From Candidatus Zhuqueibacterota bacterium (GTDB taxonomy: Bacteria > Zhuqueibacterota > Zhuqueibacteria > Residuimicrobiales > Krinioviventaceae), in contig JAFGKD010000020.1 in NCBI GenBank assembly GCA_016928775.1, positions 1 to 64,000 on the forward strand: a stretch of DNA of 64,000 bases. Reading direction: 5' to 3'. The stretch's first letter is position 1; the number at the start of each line of letters is the position of its first letter. Below, one piece after another: positions 16,972-25,683 of the stretch. A model generated the notes under the pieces. That model worked only from the letters and a program-made list of their open reading frames with translations, searched no databases and had not been told where the DNA came from. The position numbers and the translations under genes are program-made.

Positions 16972-18272
16972 AAATAGTCCATATTATCCCTGGCTCCGGC
17001 GGTACGTTTTATTGTCAAAATTGTATGCGCGACAATGAACTCATTCGAGCGCTCAAGGCGCTCGGGCACGACGTTCATATGGTGCCGATGTATTTGCCGC
17101 TCAATGTCGATATCGAAGGTGTCATGGGTGATACGCCGGTATTTTACGGCGCTATAAATGTCTATCTCAAAGAAAAAGTCCCGTACTATCGTCACGCCCC
17201 CCAATGGATGGAACGACTCTTTGATTCGGAAGCTTTTCTGCAATTCGCCGCCAAAAAAGCCGGTTCAACCCGCGCCTCGGGACTGGAAGAGATGACCATT
17301 TCTACTCTTTTGGGCGAAAAGGGACGCCAGGCGAGCGAACTTGATCATATGATAAAATTCCTCAACATGCATATCAAACCGGATGTGGTGCATTTGTCCA
17401 ATGCATTGCTGCTCGGCCTGGCAAAACGACTGAAACACGATCTCGGTGCGACTGTTGTCTGTTCACTACAGGATGAGAACGAATGGATTGATCCCATGCG
17501 CGAAGAGTACAAAGACAAGGTATGGGCATTGATGGCTGAACGCGCCCGGGACGTCGATGCATTCATTGCGGCCAGCCGATATTACGCTGCCATGTCGGTT
17601 ACAAAAATGAACTTGCCGCCGGAGAAAGTGCATGTAGTTTATGGCGGCATCTGTTTGGATGGATATGAACAAGCTCCGCTTGATTTAAATCCTCCGGCCA
17701 TCGGTTATCTATGTCGCATAAATGAATATTTTGGCTTTGGTGTTGTTGTTGATGCCTTTATCAAACTGAAACAACATCCCTGGCTAAAGGATCTCAAGTT
17801 GCACGTGACCGGTGGCTATACAGGTGACGATAAACAATTTATCGCAAAAATGAAGAAAAAAATGAAAGCCGGTGTTATCAAGGATGTCGAGTTTATCGAA
17901 GAGTTTGATCGGGAACATAGAATTAGATTTTTAAAGAAATTATCCGTCCTGTCCGTACCTGTATTGGTTGGAGAAGCCTTTGGTGCCTATCAAGTGGAAG
18001 CACTTGCCGCGGGCGTTCCGATTGTACAACCCAATATCGGTGGCTACCCTGAATTCGTCGAGCAAACCGGCGGCGGTATCATTTATGAACCGAATGATGG
18101 GGAACATCTGGCAGAGGCTATACAATCGTTGCTCCTCGATCCGGAGCGTTTGCGAAAACTGGGCAGGGTGGGCCGAGAAAATGTTCTCAAACATTTTTCC
18201 ATGCGACAAATGGCGGAGAATATCATCAGAATTTATCAAAATAATCGAAAAGCCACGGATTTTCACGGATGA
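16968..18272 (+). CDS. GT4-family glycosyltransferase
   Basis: This 434-residue glycosyltransferase is of the GT-B fold, group 1/GT4 type. The N-terminal half opens 'MKIVHIIPGSGGTFYCQNCM' with the expected glycine-rich loop. The C-terminal nucleotide-sugar domain contains 'GEAFGAYQVEALAAGVPIVQPNIGGYPEFV', here describing the usual EX7E-like region by its position near residues 340-370. It probably transfers a sugar to a lipid or polysaccharide acceptor in the cytosol. It starts inside the previous stop (ATGA) with GGAG upstream. The last seven residues (KATDFHG) are encoded by the left arm of an intergenic inverted repeat, so the C-terminus may have been altered by repeat insertion. Confidence 0.88.
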   Translation: MKIVHIIPGSGGTFYCQNCMRDNELIRALKALGHDVHMVPMYLPLNVDIEGVMGDTPVFYGAINVYLKEKVPYYRHAPQWMERLFDSEAFLQFAAKKAGSTRASGLEEMTISTLLGEKGRQASELDHMIKFLNMHIKPDVVHLSNALLLGLAKRLKHDLGATVVCSLQDENEWIDPMREEYKDKVWALMAERARDVDAFIAASRYYAAMSVTKMNLPPEKVHVVYGGICLDGYEQAPLDLNPPAIGYLCRINEYFGFGVVVDAFIKLKQHPWLKDLKLHVTGGYTGDDKQFIAKMKKKMKAGVIKDVEFIEEFDREHRIRFLKKLSVLSVPVLVGEAFGAYQVEALAAGVPIVQPNIGGYPEFVEQTGGGIIYEPNDGEHLAEAIQSLLLDPERLRKLGRVGRENVLKHFSMRQMAENIIRIYQNNRKATDFHG

Positions 18273-18366
18273 AACACAGATAATATCATTCATTTTAATT
18301 TTTTTAACCTCCAGTCCGATAATTTTCTCGAAGCAAAGCTGAAATAAAAAATCCGTGCTCATCCGT
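18255..18366. repeat. Imperfect inverted repeat at the end of the glycosyltransferase gene
   Basis: The left arm ACGGATTTTCACGGAT (18255-18270) and the right arm ATCCGTGCTCATCCGT (18351-18366) are inverted copies matching at 13 of 16 bases, separated by about 80 A/T-rich bases. Each arm is itself a doublet of ACGGAT or ATCCGT. This looks like a dispersed intergenic repeat. The rest of the gap up to 18431 holds a small GCGGC/GCCGC hairpin (18383-18397) and the AGAGGAAA ribosome site of the next gene. Confidence 0.6.
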
Positions 18367-18431
18367 TGCTCAAATAATGGCTGCGGCCAAAAGCCGCGCC
18401 ATGTATTTCAAAACTGAAAAGAGAGGAAAAA

Positions 18432-19676
18432 ATGAAGGTTCTGCGTCTTATTGCTATCATTCTCAGTTTAGCGACATTCATTGCTGCCGGTGAGAATTGG
18501 CCGGATTGGCGTGGTCCGACATATGATGGTGTCTCAACAGCCAAAGGTCTGCCGGTTTCCTGGAGTGAAACGGAAAATGTCGTGTGGAAGACCGCTATCC
18601 ATGACATCGGTTGGTCCACGCCGGTGATCTGGGACGATCAAATTTGGATGACCACTGCGACCGAAGACGGTAAACAGCTTTTCGCTGTGTGTGTGGATTT
18701 CAAAACAGGACAAATTGTGCATGACATCAAGGTTTTTGATATCGCCGAGCCGCAGCGCAAACATCCGCAAAACAGCTATGCCACGCCTTCACCGGTCATC
18801 GAGAAAGGACGCGTCTACGTCCACTATGGCACGCACGGCACTGCCTGCATCGATACAAAAACCGGTGTAATTCTATGGCGATGGGATGCTGTGCAGTGCG
18901 AACACGTCCAGGGTCCAGCATCATCTCCGTTTTTGTTTGAGAATCTTTTGATTCTGCATATTGAAGGAAACGATGTTCAGTACATCATCGCGCTGGATAA
19001 ATTGACCGCAAAAGAAATCTGGCGCGCCGAGCGACCGCAGGAATATTATACTGGCAATCCATTGTATTATAAGGCGTACACCACGCCAATCATTGTCAAT
19101 GTGAATGGCAAGCCTCAGCTCGTGAGCAACGGCTCAAAGGTGTGCCTGGCATACGATCCACGCACGGGCGAGGAAATCTGGCGCGTGGTCTATGGCGGTG
19201 ATTCAACGATTTCTCGGCCCATATTTGGCGACGGGCTCGTTTATGTGAATGTCGGCTGGAAAGAGCAATCATCCGAGCTCTGGGCGGTGGATCCAACGGG
19301 TACCGGCAATATCACCGATACACATGTCAAGTGGAAAATTCTTGAAAATATTCCGATAGAATCGTCGCCGGTATTCGCCAATCACCTGATTTTCACCGTA
19401 GATGATCGCGGGACGATCAGTTGTATCGATCCAAAAAACGGTCAGTTTCTCTGGCAACAGGATTTCAAAGGCTTTTTTGGCGCTTCACCGATTGTTGCCG
19501 ATGGAACAATCTATTTCTCCAACAAGAAAAATTCGACGATCGTTCTTGCAGCATCCGCCGATTATCAGCTTTTCGCTGAAAATATTTTGGATGAAGGATT
19601 TATGGCTTCGCCCGCAGTCAAGGACAAGTCGCTGATATTGCGGACAAAGACGCATCTCTATCGTATCGAAGAATAA
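18432..19676 (+). CDS. Secreted PQQ-like beta-propeller protein
   Basis: This 414-residue exported propeller has a signal peptide at residues 1-20 (MKVLRLIAIILSLATFIAAG) and the family opening 'NWPDWRGPTYDGVSTAKGL'. Blades such as 'LLAYDPRTGEEIWRVVYGG' equivalents recur with TGxxxW docking motifs. AGAGGAAAAA precedes the ATG. It lies 27 bases upstream of a LolD-like ABC ATPase gene and so may be co-expressed with the transporter, perhaps as its periplasmic partner (inference). It is closer to the 'NWPDWRGP' propellers common in Planctomycetota and FCB bacteria than to the BamB-like lipoprotein at 15820. Confidence 0.87.
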   Translation: MKVLRLIAIILSLATFIAAGENWPDWRGPTYDGVSTAKGLPVSWSETENVVWKTAIHDIGWSTPVIWDDQIWMTTATEDGKQLFAVCVDFKTGQIVHDIKVFDIAEPQRKHPQNSYATPSPVIEKGRVYVHYGTHGTACIDTKTGVILWRWDAVQCEHVQGPASSPFLFENLLILHIEGNDVQYIIALDKLTAKEIWRAERPQEYYTGNPLYYKAYTTPIIVNVNGKPQLVSNGSKVCLAYDPRTGEEIWRVVYGGDSTISRPIFGDGLVYVNVGWKEQSSELWAVDPTGTGNITDTHVKWKILENIPIESSPVFANHLIFTVDDRGTISCIDPKNGQFLWQQDFKGFFGASPIVADGTIYFSNKKNSTIVLAASADYQLFAENILDEGFMASPAVKDKSLILRTKTHLYRIEE

Positions 19677-19703
19677 CTCATATTAACGTGAAAAAAGGAC
19701 TTT

Positions 19704-20372
19704 ATGCTTTTAAAAGTACAAAACCTCTGCAAGACTTATCGAACACCCTCCGGCACTGATTTGATGGTTCTACGGGATATCTCGTTTTCCATCGACCGCG
19801 GTGACTCGATGGCCATCGTTGGGCCATCGGGCTCGGGCAAGAGCACCCTGCTGAACATCATCGGCGCGCTCGATAAACCGACAGCCGGGACAGTTGAATT
19901 AGCCGGCAAAAAGCTAGCCGAATTATCCGACAATGAGCTGGCAACATTCCGGAATCAGGATATTGGCTTTATTTTTCAGCTCCATTTTCTTCTTCCACAA
20001 CTGACGGTGCTGGAAAATGTTCTCGTCCCAACCTTGCCGCTTGGCAGGTCGAATGGGGCGGAGGAGCGTGCCAGGCTTTTACTCGAACGCGTCGGACTCG
20101 GGGAGCATTTCGATTATCATCCCGCGCAGCTCTCCGGCGGCGAACAACAGCGCGTCGCGGTCGTCCGTGCTCTCATTAATCAACCCAAGCTGGTTTTAGC
20201 CGATGAACCCACCGGATCACTCGATCAGGATTCATCAGAAAAATTGGCCGATATTCTGAAACAGCTAAATAGGCAAGAGCACGTCACCCTCATCGTCGTC
20301 ACCCATTCCATGGCCCTGGCGAACAAAATGAATCTTGTCTATACACTGAAAAAAGGTCAACTCACTGTTTAA
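19704..20372 (+). CDS. ABC transporter ATP-binding protein, LolD/MacB type
   Basis: This 222-residue cytosolic ATPase has Walker A 'GPSGSGKST', Q-loop 'FIFQLHFLLPQLTVLENV', signature 'LSGGEQQRVAVVRAL', Walker B 'LVLADEPTGSLD' and the H-loop 'VVTHS'. The 'FQxHxLLPxxTxxENV' text and short length place it in the LolD/MacB/FtsE subfamily that powers FtsX-type permeases and works on lipoproteins or other envelope substrates rather than importing small solutes. The permease gene begins 15 bases downstream and is surely its partner. AAAAAAGGAC lies just before the ATG. Confidence 0.93.
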   Translation: MLLKVQNLCKTYRTPSGTDLMVLRDISFSIDRGDSMAIVGPSGSGKSTLLNIIGALDKPTAGTVELAGKKLAELSDNELATFRNQDIGFIFQLHFLLPQLTVLENVLVPTLPLGRSNGAEERARLLLERVGLGEHFDYHPAQLSGGEQQRVAVVRALINQPKLVLADEPTGSLDQDSSEKLADILKQLNRQEHVTLIVVTHSMALANKMNLVYTLKKGQLTV

Positions 20373-20387
20373 TTTATAAATGCCATC

Positions 20388-23300
20388 ATGAATTTTTGGA
20401 TATTCACAAAAAAAAGCCTTTTCTTCTACCGTCGCACCCACCTCGGTGTTGTCCTCGGCGTAGCAGTCAGTACTGCAGTATTGGTCGGTGCATTGGTCAT
20501 AGGCGATTCGATTCGTTTTAGCCTGCGCCGACTTGTCTTTGATCGACTGGGACGCACCGAGTTCGCCATGCAAACCGGAGATCGCTTTTTTCGAACGCAA
20601 CTGGCGGATCAACTTTCGCAAAGACTCAAGAGACAAACAGCACCGCTCCTGCAAACGCGCGGCATCGCGCTCGCCGGCTCCGGTGATGCACGGGTGAACC
20701 AAGTGCAGGTGCTGGGCGTTGACAAGCGCTTTGGGATCATTGGTGGGAGTGAGGATGTGTATACGAATATCAAGCCGAACGAGGTGTTGATCAACCAGCG
20801 TCTGGCACAAAAGCTTGGTGTAGAAGTGGGGGAAAACATTTTGCTGCGGCTGGAAAAACTGCATGCCATGCCCAAAGATGCCCCGCTGGCAACGGATTCG
20901 GATATTTCCGTGTCGCAGCGCTGCACAATCAAAGCAATAGTCACCGGGGAACAATTTGGACGATTTAATTTAAAATCGAGCCAAATTGAACCCTATAGTG
21001 CTTTTATTTCGTTGAGTTTTCTGGGTGAAATGCTGGACTTGCGCGATAAAGCCAATATTCTGTTAGTCGCTGAAAGACCAGGTGAGTCGATCGTGTTGCC
21101 CGAACTGGATAAAGAGCTGGCGCAGGTATTTACGCCGACGGATGCCGGACTTTTACTAAAGCAGGCAGCTAATGGATCATACATCGAAGTTCGTTCCGAG
21201 CGTATTTTCCTTGAACCATCCATCGTATTGCCATTACAAAATCATTTTTTATCAGCACAACCAATTTTTACCTACTTTGTTAATCAGCTTCGGCTTGGGA
21301 GTAAATCAACACCATACTCTTTTGTCGCTTCCTCTGAAACCTTGCCTGATTCCAATCTACAACAAGATGAAATTATCATCAATCGCTGGTTAGCCGACGA
21401 TCTCGGCGCCCTTGAGAGCGATAAACTCGAGCTCACCTATTTTACTCTTGGCCCGATGCGAAACCTCATTGAGGATACAGCCACTTTTCATATAAAAAAA
21501 ATTGTTCCGATTCACGGCCCTTATGCAGATCGTGATCTGATGCCCGATTTCCCGGGTTTGTCTGAAGAAGAGAATTGCCGCGATTGGGATGCCGGCTTTC
21601 CCATTCATTATGACAAAATTCGTGACAAAGACGAAGCTTATTGGGATGAATATCGTGGCACGCCAAAAGCCTTTATCTGCTTAACCACCGCACAGCAACT
21701 TTGGGGCAATCGCTTCGGCAATCTCACAGCACTCCGGTTACCGAATGTCAATGCTGCTTACCTTGAACGTGATCTCGCCGCTCTGCTCGATCCCGCGTCG
21801 CTTGGCTATATTTTTCAACCGGTGCGAGACCAGGGATTAAAAGCGGGACAAGAGTCCGTTGATTTCGCCCAGTTGTTCATTGGATTGAGTTTTTTTCTCA
21901 TCATCGCCGCGCTTTTATTGACCAGCTTGTTGTTTGTTTTTGGCGTTGAGCAACGTATCCAGGAGTCCGGTCTGCTCCTCGCCCTTGGTTTTCGTTCCAA
22001 GACGGTGCAGCGAATGATGCTGGTCGAGGGCCTGGTCCTGGCCATCATCGGCAGCCTGCTCGGTATTCTGCTTGGACTGGTTTACCACGAAATCATCCTT
22101 TTTGCCCTGAAAACCATTTGGACGGATATTGTCGGCACATCCGCCCTGCACCTGAGAATCAAACCGATGACCATTCTGATCGGCATGACGGCCGGGATTG
22201 TGATGTCGGTTTTAAGCATCTGGCTGATAGCACGACGGCATGCTCAGCATACGATTGCCGATCTGCAAAAAGGCGCTGTGCGAATGGACGTTATCCCCGA
22301 CAAAAAGCCTGTTTTAAGTTTTCTAGTCGGCACATTATCCGTTGTTGCCGTTTTATTTATTCTATTGACCGTAAACGTCGGTAGCAGCACAGCTGCGTCG
22401 TCAGCATTTTTTGCTGCCGGGGCATTGCTGCTGCTTGCGGGACTGGCATGTGCCAATATTATGCTCGCACGTTTGCGCCGAAAAGCACATGTGCCCTTGA
22501 CGATCCGATCAATTGGGCGGCGTAACAATGCACGGCGGCGATTACGAAGCTTGACTGTTATAGGCGTTTTGGCATCCGGTGTTTTTCTCACTTTTACCGT
22601 CGGCGCTAATCGGACGAGTCCGCTGCAAAACGCGATGGAACGTTCCTCGGGCACCGGCGGCTTTGTTTTGTGGGGTGAAACAGCTTTGCCGATTTTGTAT
22701 GATTTAAATAGCGAACGAGGACAGGATTTTTATGGTTTTGACAAAGGGGAAGCAAGCTTTGTCCAATTCAAAGTGAAAGAGGGTGATGATGCCAGCTGTT
22801 TGAATTTAAACCGAATTTCGAATCCTCAGCTCATCAGTGTGCAACCGGATGAGCTCGATGAACGCAAAGCTTTCTCATTTGCTGCAACAACCGAGGATGT
22901 CGACCCGGAGCATCCGTGGAAATCTTTGGCACAGACCTATGAGAATAATGTGATACCGGGTTTGGCCGACCAGACCATCATTGTCTGGGGACTTGGCAAA
23001 ACCGTTGGCGACACATTGGCCTATCGGGCAGAAAACGGCGAAGAATTTTATATTCGACTCGTCGGTGGTTTGGCCAATTCTATTTTTCAAGGGAATGTGA
23101 TTATTGCAGAGGACAAGTTTATTGAAAAATATCCATCGGTTGGCGGGTATCGGCTTTTACTCGTGGATGCGCCGTTTTCACAGCAGGACCAGCTGTCCCA
23201 AAAGCTGAGCTGGACCTTTCAGGATCAGGGGCTTGATCTCACTTCCACGGTCGAGCGTTTGGCGGCATTCAATAAAGTGACAAATACGTATCTTTCTATT

Positions 23301-23666
23301 TTTATGATCCTCGGCGGTTTGGGCTTAATTTTGGGCAGTCTCGGTATCGGCATTGTTCTTCTGCGCAATGTGATGGAGCGCCGCGGTGAGCTTGCCGTGC
23401 TGCGCGCCGTCGGTTTTGATATGTCGGCGCTGCAAAAGCTGGTGTTAAGTGAGCACATGATTTTACTTCTCTCCGGGATTTTTATCGGTGTTTTGTCATC
23501 ATTGTTCGCCATTTTACCCTCACTATCGACACCCGGAACACGCATTCCTTATACCGCGATTAATATAACACTCATGGCTATCATTGGCAGTGGTATCATA
23601 TGGACCTGGCTCTCCGCCAGGTCCGCTATGCAGGGTGAGCTACTTTCCGCGCTGAGAAATGAATGA
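20388..23666 (+). CDS. Large FtsX-type ABC transporter permease
   Basis: This 1092-residue permease has a first membrane helix near residue 20 followed by a large periplasmic region, a membrane block around residues 485-620 and a second around 640-690, another periplasmic stretch, and a last FtsX block at about 965-1085 ('MILGGLGLILGSLGIGIVLLRNVMERRGELAVLRAVGFD' region). The 'ERRxELAxLRAxGF' motif is typical of FtsX/MacB permeases; two FtsX units are fused in one chain. It works with the LolD-like ATPase at 19704 and probably handles a lipoprotein, lipid or export substrate. A perfect 9-bp stem (23602-23624) lies within the 3' end of the coding region. Confidence 0.88.
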   Translation: MNFWIFTKKSLFFYRRTHLGVVLGVAVSTAVLVGALVIGDSIRFSLRRLVFDRLGRTEFAMQTGDRFFRTQLADQLSQRLKRQTAPLLQTRGIALAGSGDARVNQVQVLGVDKRFGIIGGSEDVYTNIKPNEVLINQRLAQKLGVEVGENILLRLEKLHAMPKDAPLATDSDISVSQRCTIKAIVTGEQFGRFNLKSSQIEPYSAFISLSFLGEMLDLRDKANILLVAERPGESIVLPELDKELAQVFTPTDAGLLLKQAANGSYIEVRSERIFLEPSIVLPLQNHFLSAQPIFTYFVNQLRLGSKSTPYSFVASSETLPDSNLQQDEIIINRWLADDLGALESDKLELTYFTLGPMRNLIEDTATFHIKKIVPIHGPYADRDLMPDFPGLSEEENCRDWDAGFPIHYDKIRDKDEAYWDEYRGTPKAFICLTTAQQLWGNRFGNLTALRLPNVNAAYLERDLAALLDPASLGYIFQPVRDQGLKAGQESVDFAQLFIGLSFFLIIAALLLTSLLFVFGVEQRIQESGLLLALGFRSKTVQRMMLVEGLVLAIIGSLLGILLGLVYHEIILFALKTIWTDIVGTSALHLRIKPMTILIGMTAGIVMSVLSIWLIARRHAQHTIADLQKGAVRMDVIPDKKPVLSFLVGTLSVVAVLFILLTVNVGSSTAASSAFFAAGALLLLAGLACANIMLARLRRKAHVPLTIRSIGRRNNARRRLRSLTVIGVLASGVFLTFTVGANRTSPLQNAMERSSGTGGFVLWGETALPILYDLNSERGQDFYGFDKGEASFVQFKVKEGDDASCLNLNRISNPQLISVQPDELDERKAFSFAATTEDVDPEHPWKSLAQTYENNVIPGLADQTIIVWGLGKTVGDTLAYRAENGEEFYIRLVGGLANSIFQGNVIIAEDKFIEKYPSVGGYRLLLVDAPFSQQDQLSQKLSWTFQDQGLDLTSTVERLAAFNKVTNTYLSIFMILGGLGLILGSLGIGIVLLRNVMERRGELAVLRAVGFDMSALQKLVLSEHMILLLSGIFIGVLSSLFAILPSLSTPGTRIPYTAINITLMAIIGSGIIWTWLSARSAMQGELLSALRNE

Positions 23667-23700
23667 CGGTTATAGTCCGCCGTGGAACTGCCATAGCCGT
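23602..23700 (+). terminator. Two hairpins at the 3' end of the ABC permease gene
   Basis: A perfect stem GGACCTGGC-TCTCC-GCCAGGTCC (23602-23624) lies inside the last codons. A second stem, ACGGTTAT/ATAGCCGT (23666-23673 with 23693-23700, one G-T pair), lies just after the stop. Neither has a clean T-run, though TACTTTTT follows about 10 bases later. Calling them a transcription end point before the rex promoter is inference. Confidence 0.35.
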
Positions 23701-23837
23701 AAGTCTATCCAGTACTTTTTATCCAAACAAAGCATCTATCACAGATTGTCAATGTCAAATTGACGAAACAGCTGTGAAAAAAATCTCAGGTTTCCTGGAA
23801 TAAATTGAAAAGATAACAGAAATATGCAATTATTAAC

Positions 23838-23899
23838 TTGACTTGTATAACAAAATCAATTAAATTTTCGAAATAATTCACAGATAGATATTCTGTAAA
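23838..23899 (+). promoter_or_regulatory. Candidate rex promoter with Rex-like operator palindrome
   Basis: TTGACT (23838-23843) and TAAATT (23861-23866) are separated by 17 bases, fitting a sigma70-type promoter. Just downstream an inverted repeat TTCACAGA-N7-TCTGTAAA (23877-23899) overlaps the expected transcription start and 5' leader; the arms match at 7 of 8 bases and resemble the TTGTGAA...TTCACAA half-sites bound by Rex. A weaker TGTGA-like stretch lies farther upstream (about 23771-23788). Autoregulation by Rex in response to NADH/NAD+ is the natural reading but is unproven. Confidence 0.5.
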
Positions 23900-23917
23900 A
23901 GCCACAAGTTGAGAAAA

Positions 23918-24562
23918 ATGGAGCAATACAGCATTCCAAAACCGGCAATTTCACGGCTATGCCTGGTCTATCGTATTTTAGATGAATTGATCCGCAGTGG
24001 TATTCAGACGGTTTCATCGTCACAGATCGCCGAGCGGTTGTCGATGAATCCGCACAATGTACGCAAAGATATCGGCTATCTCGGTGACGTGGGCAACCTC
24101 GGCGCCGGTTATGATGTCGAAAAGCTCAAAAACACCATTGCTGCAACTTTTGGACTAAATCGACAACGGAATGCCTGTGTCGTTGGCCTCGGTCGTCTGG
24201 GTACGGCTATTTTAAATTATGAATATTTCGAAACCTATGGCTACGTGATTGTTGCCGGATTCGAGTCGAATATTAACAAAATAGAAACCCTGCGCACGGC
24301 AGTTCCTTTGTTCCCATCGTATCAAATCGCGGACGTGGTACGACGTTTCGAAATTGATTTGGGTATAATTGCCGTCCCTGAACAAAGTGCCCAAAAAGTG
24401 ACCGACCAATTGATTAAAGGGGGCATAAAAGGGATTGTCAATTTAACACCAGTCATTCTTAAAATACCTCACACTCATGTGTTCATCAGCAATATGTCGA
24501 TAATCGGAGATTTTAATTATCTTTCTGCACTCATTACCTTGAACAGTAAAACAATACAATAA
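23918..24562 (+). CDS. rex: Redox-sensing transcriptional repressor Rex
   Basis: This 214-residue protein has an N-terminal winged helix (residues about 5-75, 'ISRLCLVYRILDELI' and 'LSMNPHNVRKDIGYLGDVG') followed by a Rossmann NADH-binding domain with 'CVVGLGRLGTAI', and the Rex-like 'GIKGIVNLTPVIL' region. Rex proteins bind DNA when NADH is low and release it when NADH rises, controlling respiratory and fermentative genes. The ATG at 23918 gives the normal length; a TTG at 23909 is possible. The operon continues into serC and serA, and a Rex-like palindrome lies in its leader. The redox locus upstream would be a logical target, but no matching operator was found there. Confidence 0.93.
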   Translation: MEQYSIPKPAISRLCLVYRILDELIRSGIQTVSSSQIAERLSMNPHNVRKDIGYLGDVGNLGAGYDVEKLKNTIAATFGLNRQRNACVVGLGRLGTAILNYEYFETYGYVIVAGFESNINKIETLRTAVPLFPSYQIADVVRRFEIDLGIIAVPEQSAQKVTDQLIKGGIKGIVNLTPVILKIPHTHVFISNMSIIGDFNYLSALITLNSKTIQ

Positions 24563-24587
24563 ATGGCCATTCGGAAAGGAGATTGTT

Positions 24588-25667
24588 ATGGCACGAGTTT
24601 ATAATTTTTCTGCTGGACCGGCGATGCTACCGGAAGAAGTATTGCATAAAGCGGCGAATGAATTGGTGGATTATCAGGGCACCGGTATGTCCGTGATGGA
24701 GATGAGTCACCGCTCCAAAGCTTATGATTCAATTCACCGCAACGCGGAAGTGCTGTTGCGCGAGCTCATGAACATTCCCGATAACTATTATGTACTTTTT
24801 CTTCAGGGTGGCGCGACGACACAATTTTCTGCAATCCCGCTCAATTTACTCAATGGCAGTGGTATAGCTGATTTTGTCCACACCGGCAACTGGTCAAAGA
24901 AAGCGATTGGAGAAGCCAAGCGCTACGGCACTGCCAGGGTTGTCGCGTCCTCGGAAGAAAAGACATTTACCTACATTCCACCCCTGGATAAATCAACATT
25001 TACTCCGAATGCGGACTATTTTTATATCGTTACAAATAACACGATATATGGTACGCGCTTCAACACACCACCCGATATTGGCACAGTCCCTCTGGTGGCA
25101 GACATGTCTTCCAATATTTTGTCTCAGGTTTATGATGTCAGCAAATTTGCCGTCATTTTCGCCGGTGCGCAAAAAAATATCGGCCCTGCCGGCTTGACCA
25201 TCGTTATTGTCCGCAAAGATTTGGTCGGCCATGCGCGTGACATCACTCCTGTTCTATTGGATTGGAAAACGCAAGCGGATACGGACTCGCTCTACAATAC
25301 GCCACCATGCTATTCGATCTATATTGCCAAGCTGGTTTTCGAGTATTTAAAAGAAAACGGCGGCATACCCGCAATGCAGGCGAGAAATGAAGAAAAAGCG
25401 GCTATCCTCTATGATTTCCTGGACCAATCCGATCTTTTCAAGGCAACTGTAGCCCCCAAAGACCGTTCATTGATGAACATCCCGTTTGTCACGGGAAACG
25501 AAGAATTGGATGCCAAATTTGTCAAACAAGCCGAGGCTGTTGGTCTGGTGACCTTGAAAGGGCATCGCTCGGTGGGTGGCATGCGCGCCAGTATCTATAA
25601 CGCCATGCCGAAAGCCGGCGTACAAAAGCTGGTTGAGTTTATGAAAAAGTTCGAGATGGATAACTAA
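24588..25667 (+). CDS. serC: Phosphoserine aminotransferase
   Basis: This 359-residue PLP enzyme, at the normal length, converts 3-phosphohydroxypyruvate and glutamate to phosphoserine in serine biosynthesis. Typical features are the opening 'VYNFSAGPAMLPEEVL', 'MSVMEMSHRSKAY', 'LFLQGGATTQF', and the PLP-lysine motif 'FAGAQKNIGPAGLT'. AAAGGAG precedes the ATG. It is placed 25 bases after rex and 16 bases before serA, so the three are likely one operon that ties serine synthesis to redox state (inference from order). Confidence 0.95.
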   Translation: MARVYNFSAGPAMLPEEVLHKAANELVDYQGTGMSVMEMSHRSKAYDSIHRNAEVLLRELMNIPDNYYVLFLQGGATTQFSAIPLNLLNGSGIADFVHTGNWSKKAIGEAKRYGTARVVASSEEKTFTYIPPLDKSTFTPNADYFYIVTNNTIYGTRFNTPPDIGTVPLVADMSSNILSQVYDVSKFAVIFAGAQKNIGPAGLTIVIVRKDLVGHARDITPVLLDWKTQADTDSLYNTPPCYSIYIAKLVFEYLKENGGIPAMQARNEEKAAILYDFLDQSDLFKATVAPKDRSLMNIPFVTGNEELDAKFVKQAEAVGLVTLKGHRSVGGMRASIYNAMPKAGVQKLVEFMKKFEMDN

Positions 25668-25683
25668 GCACGTGGAGACCAAC

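Noticed and set aside
20265-20954. Open frame of 229 codons on the - strand across the ABC ATPase and permease genes
   Set aside because: It is fully antisense to two genes with strong family motifs, has no ribosome site, and its translation shows no recognisable protein features.
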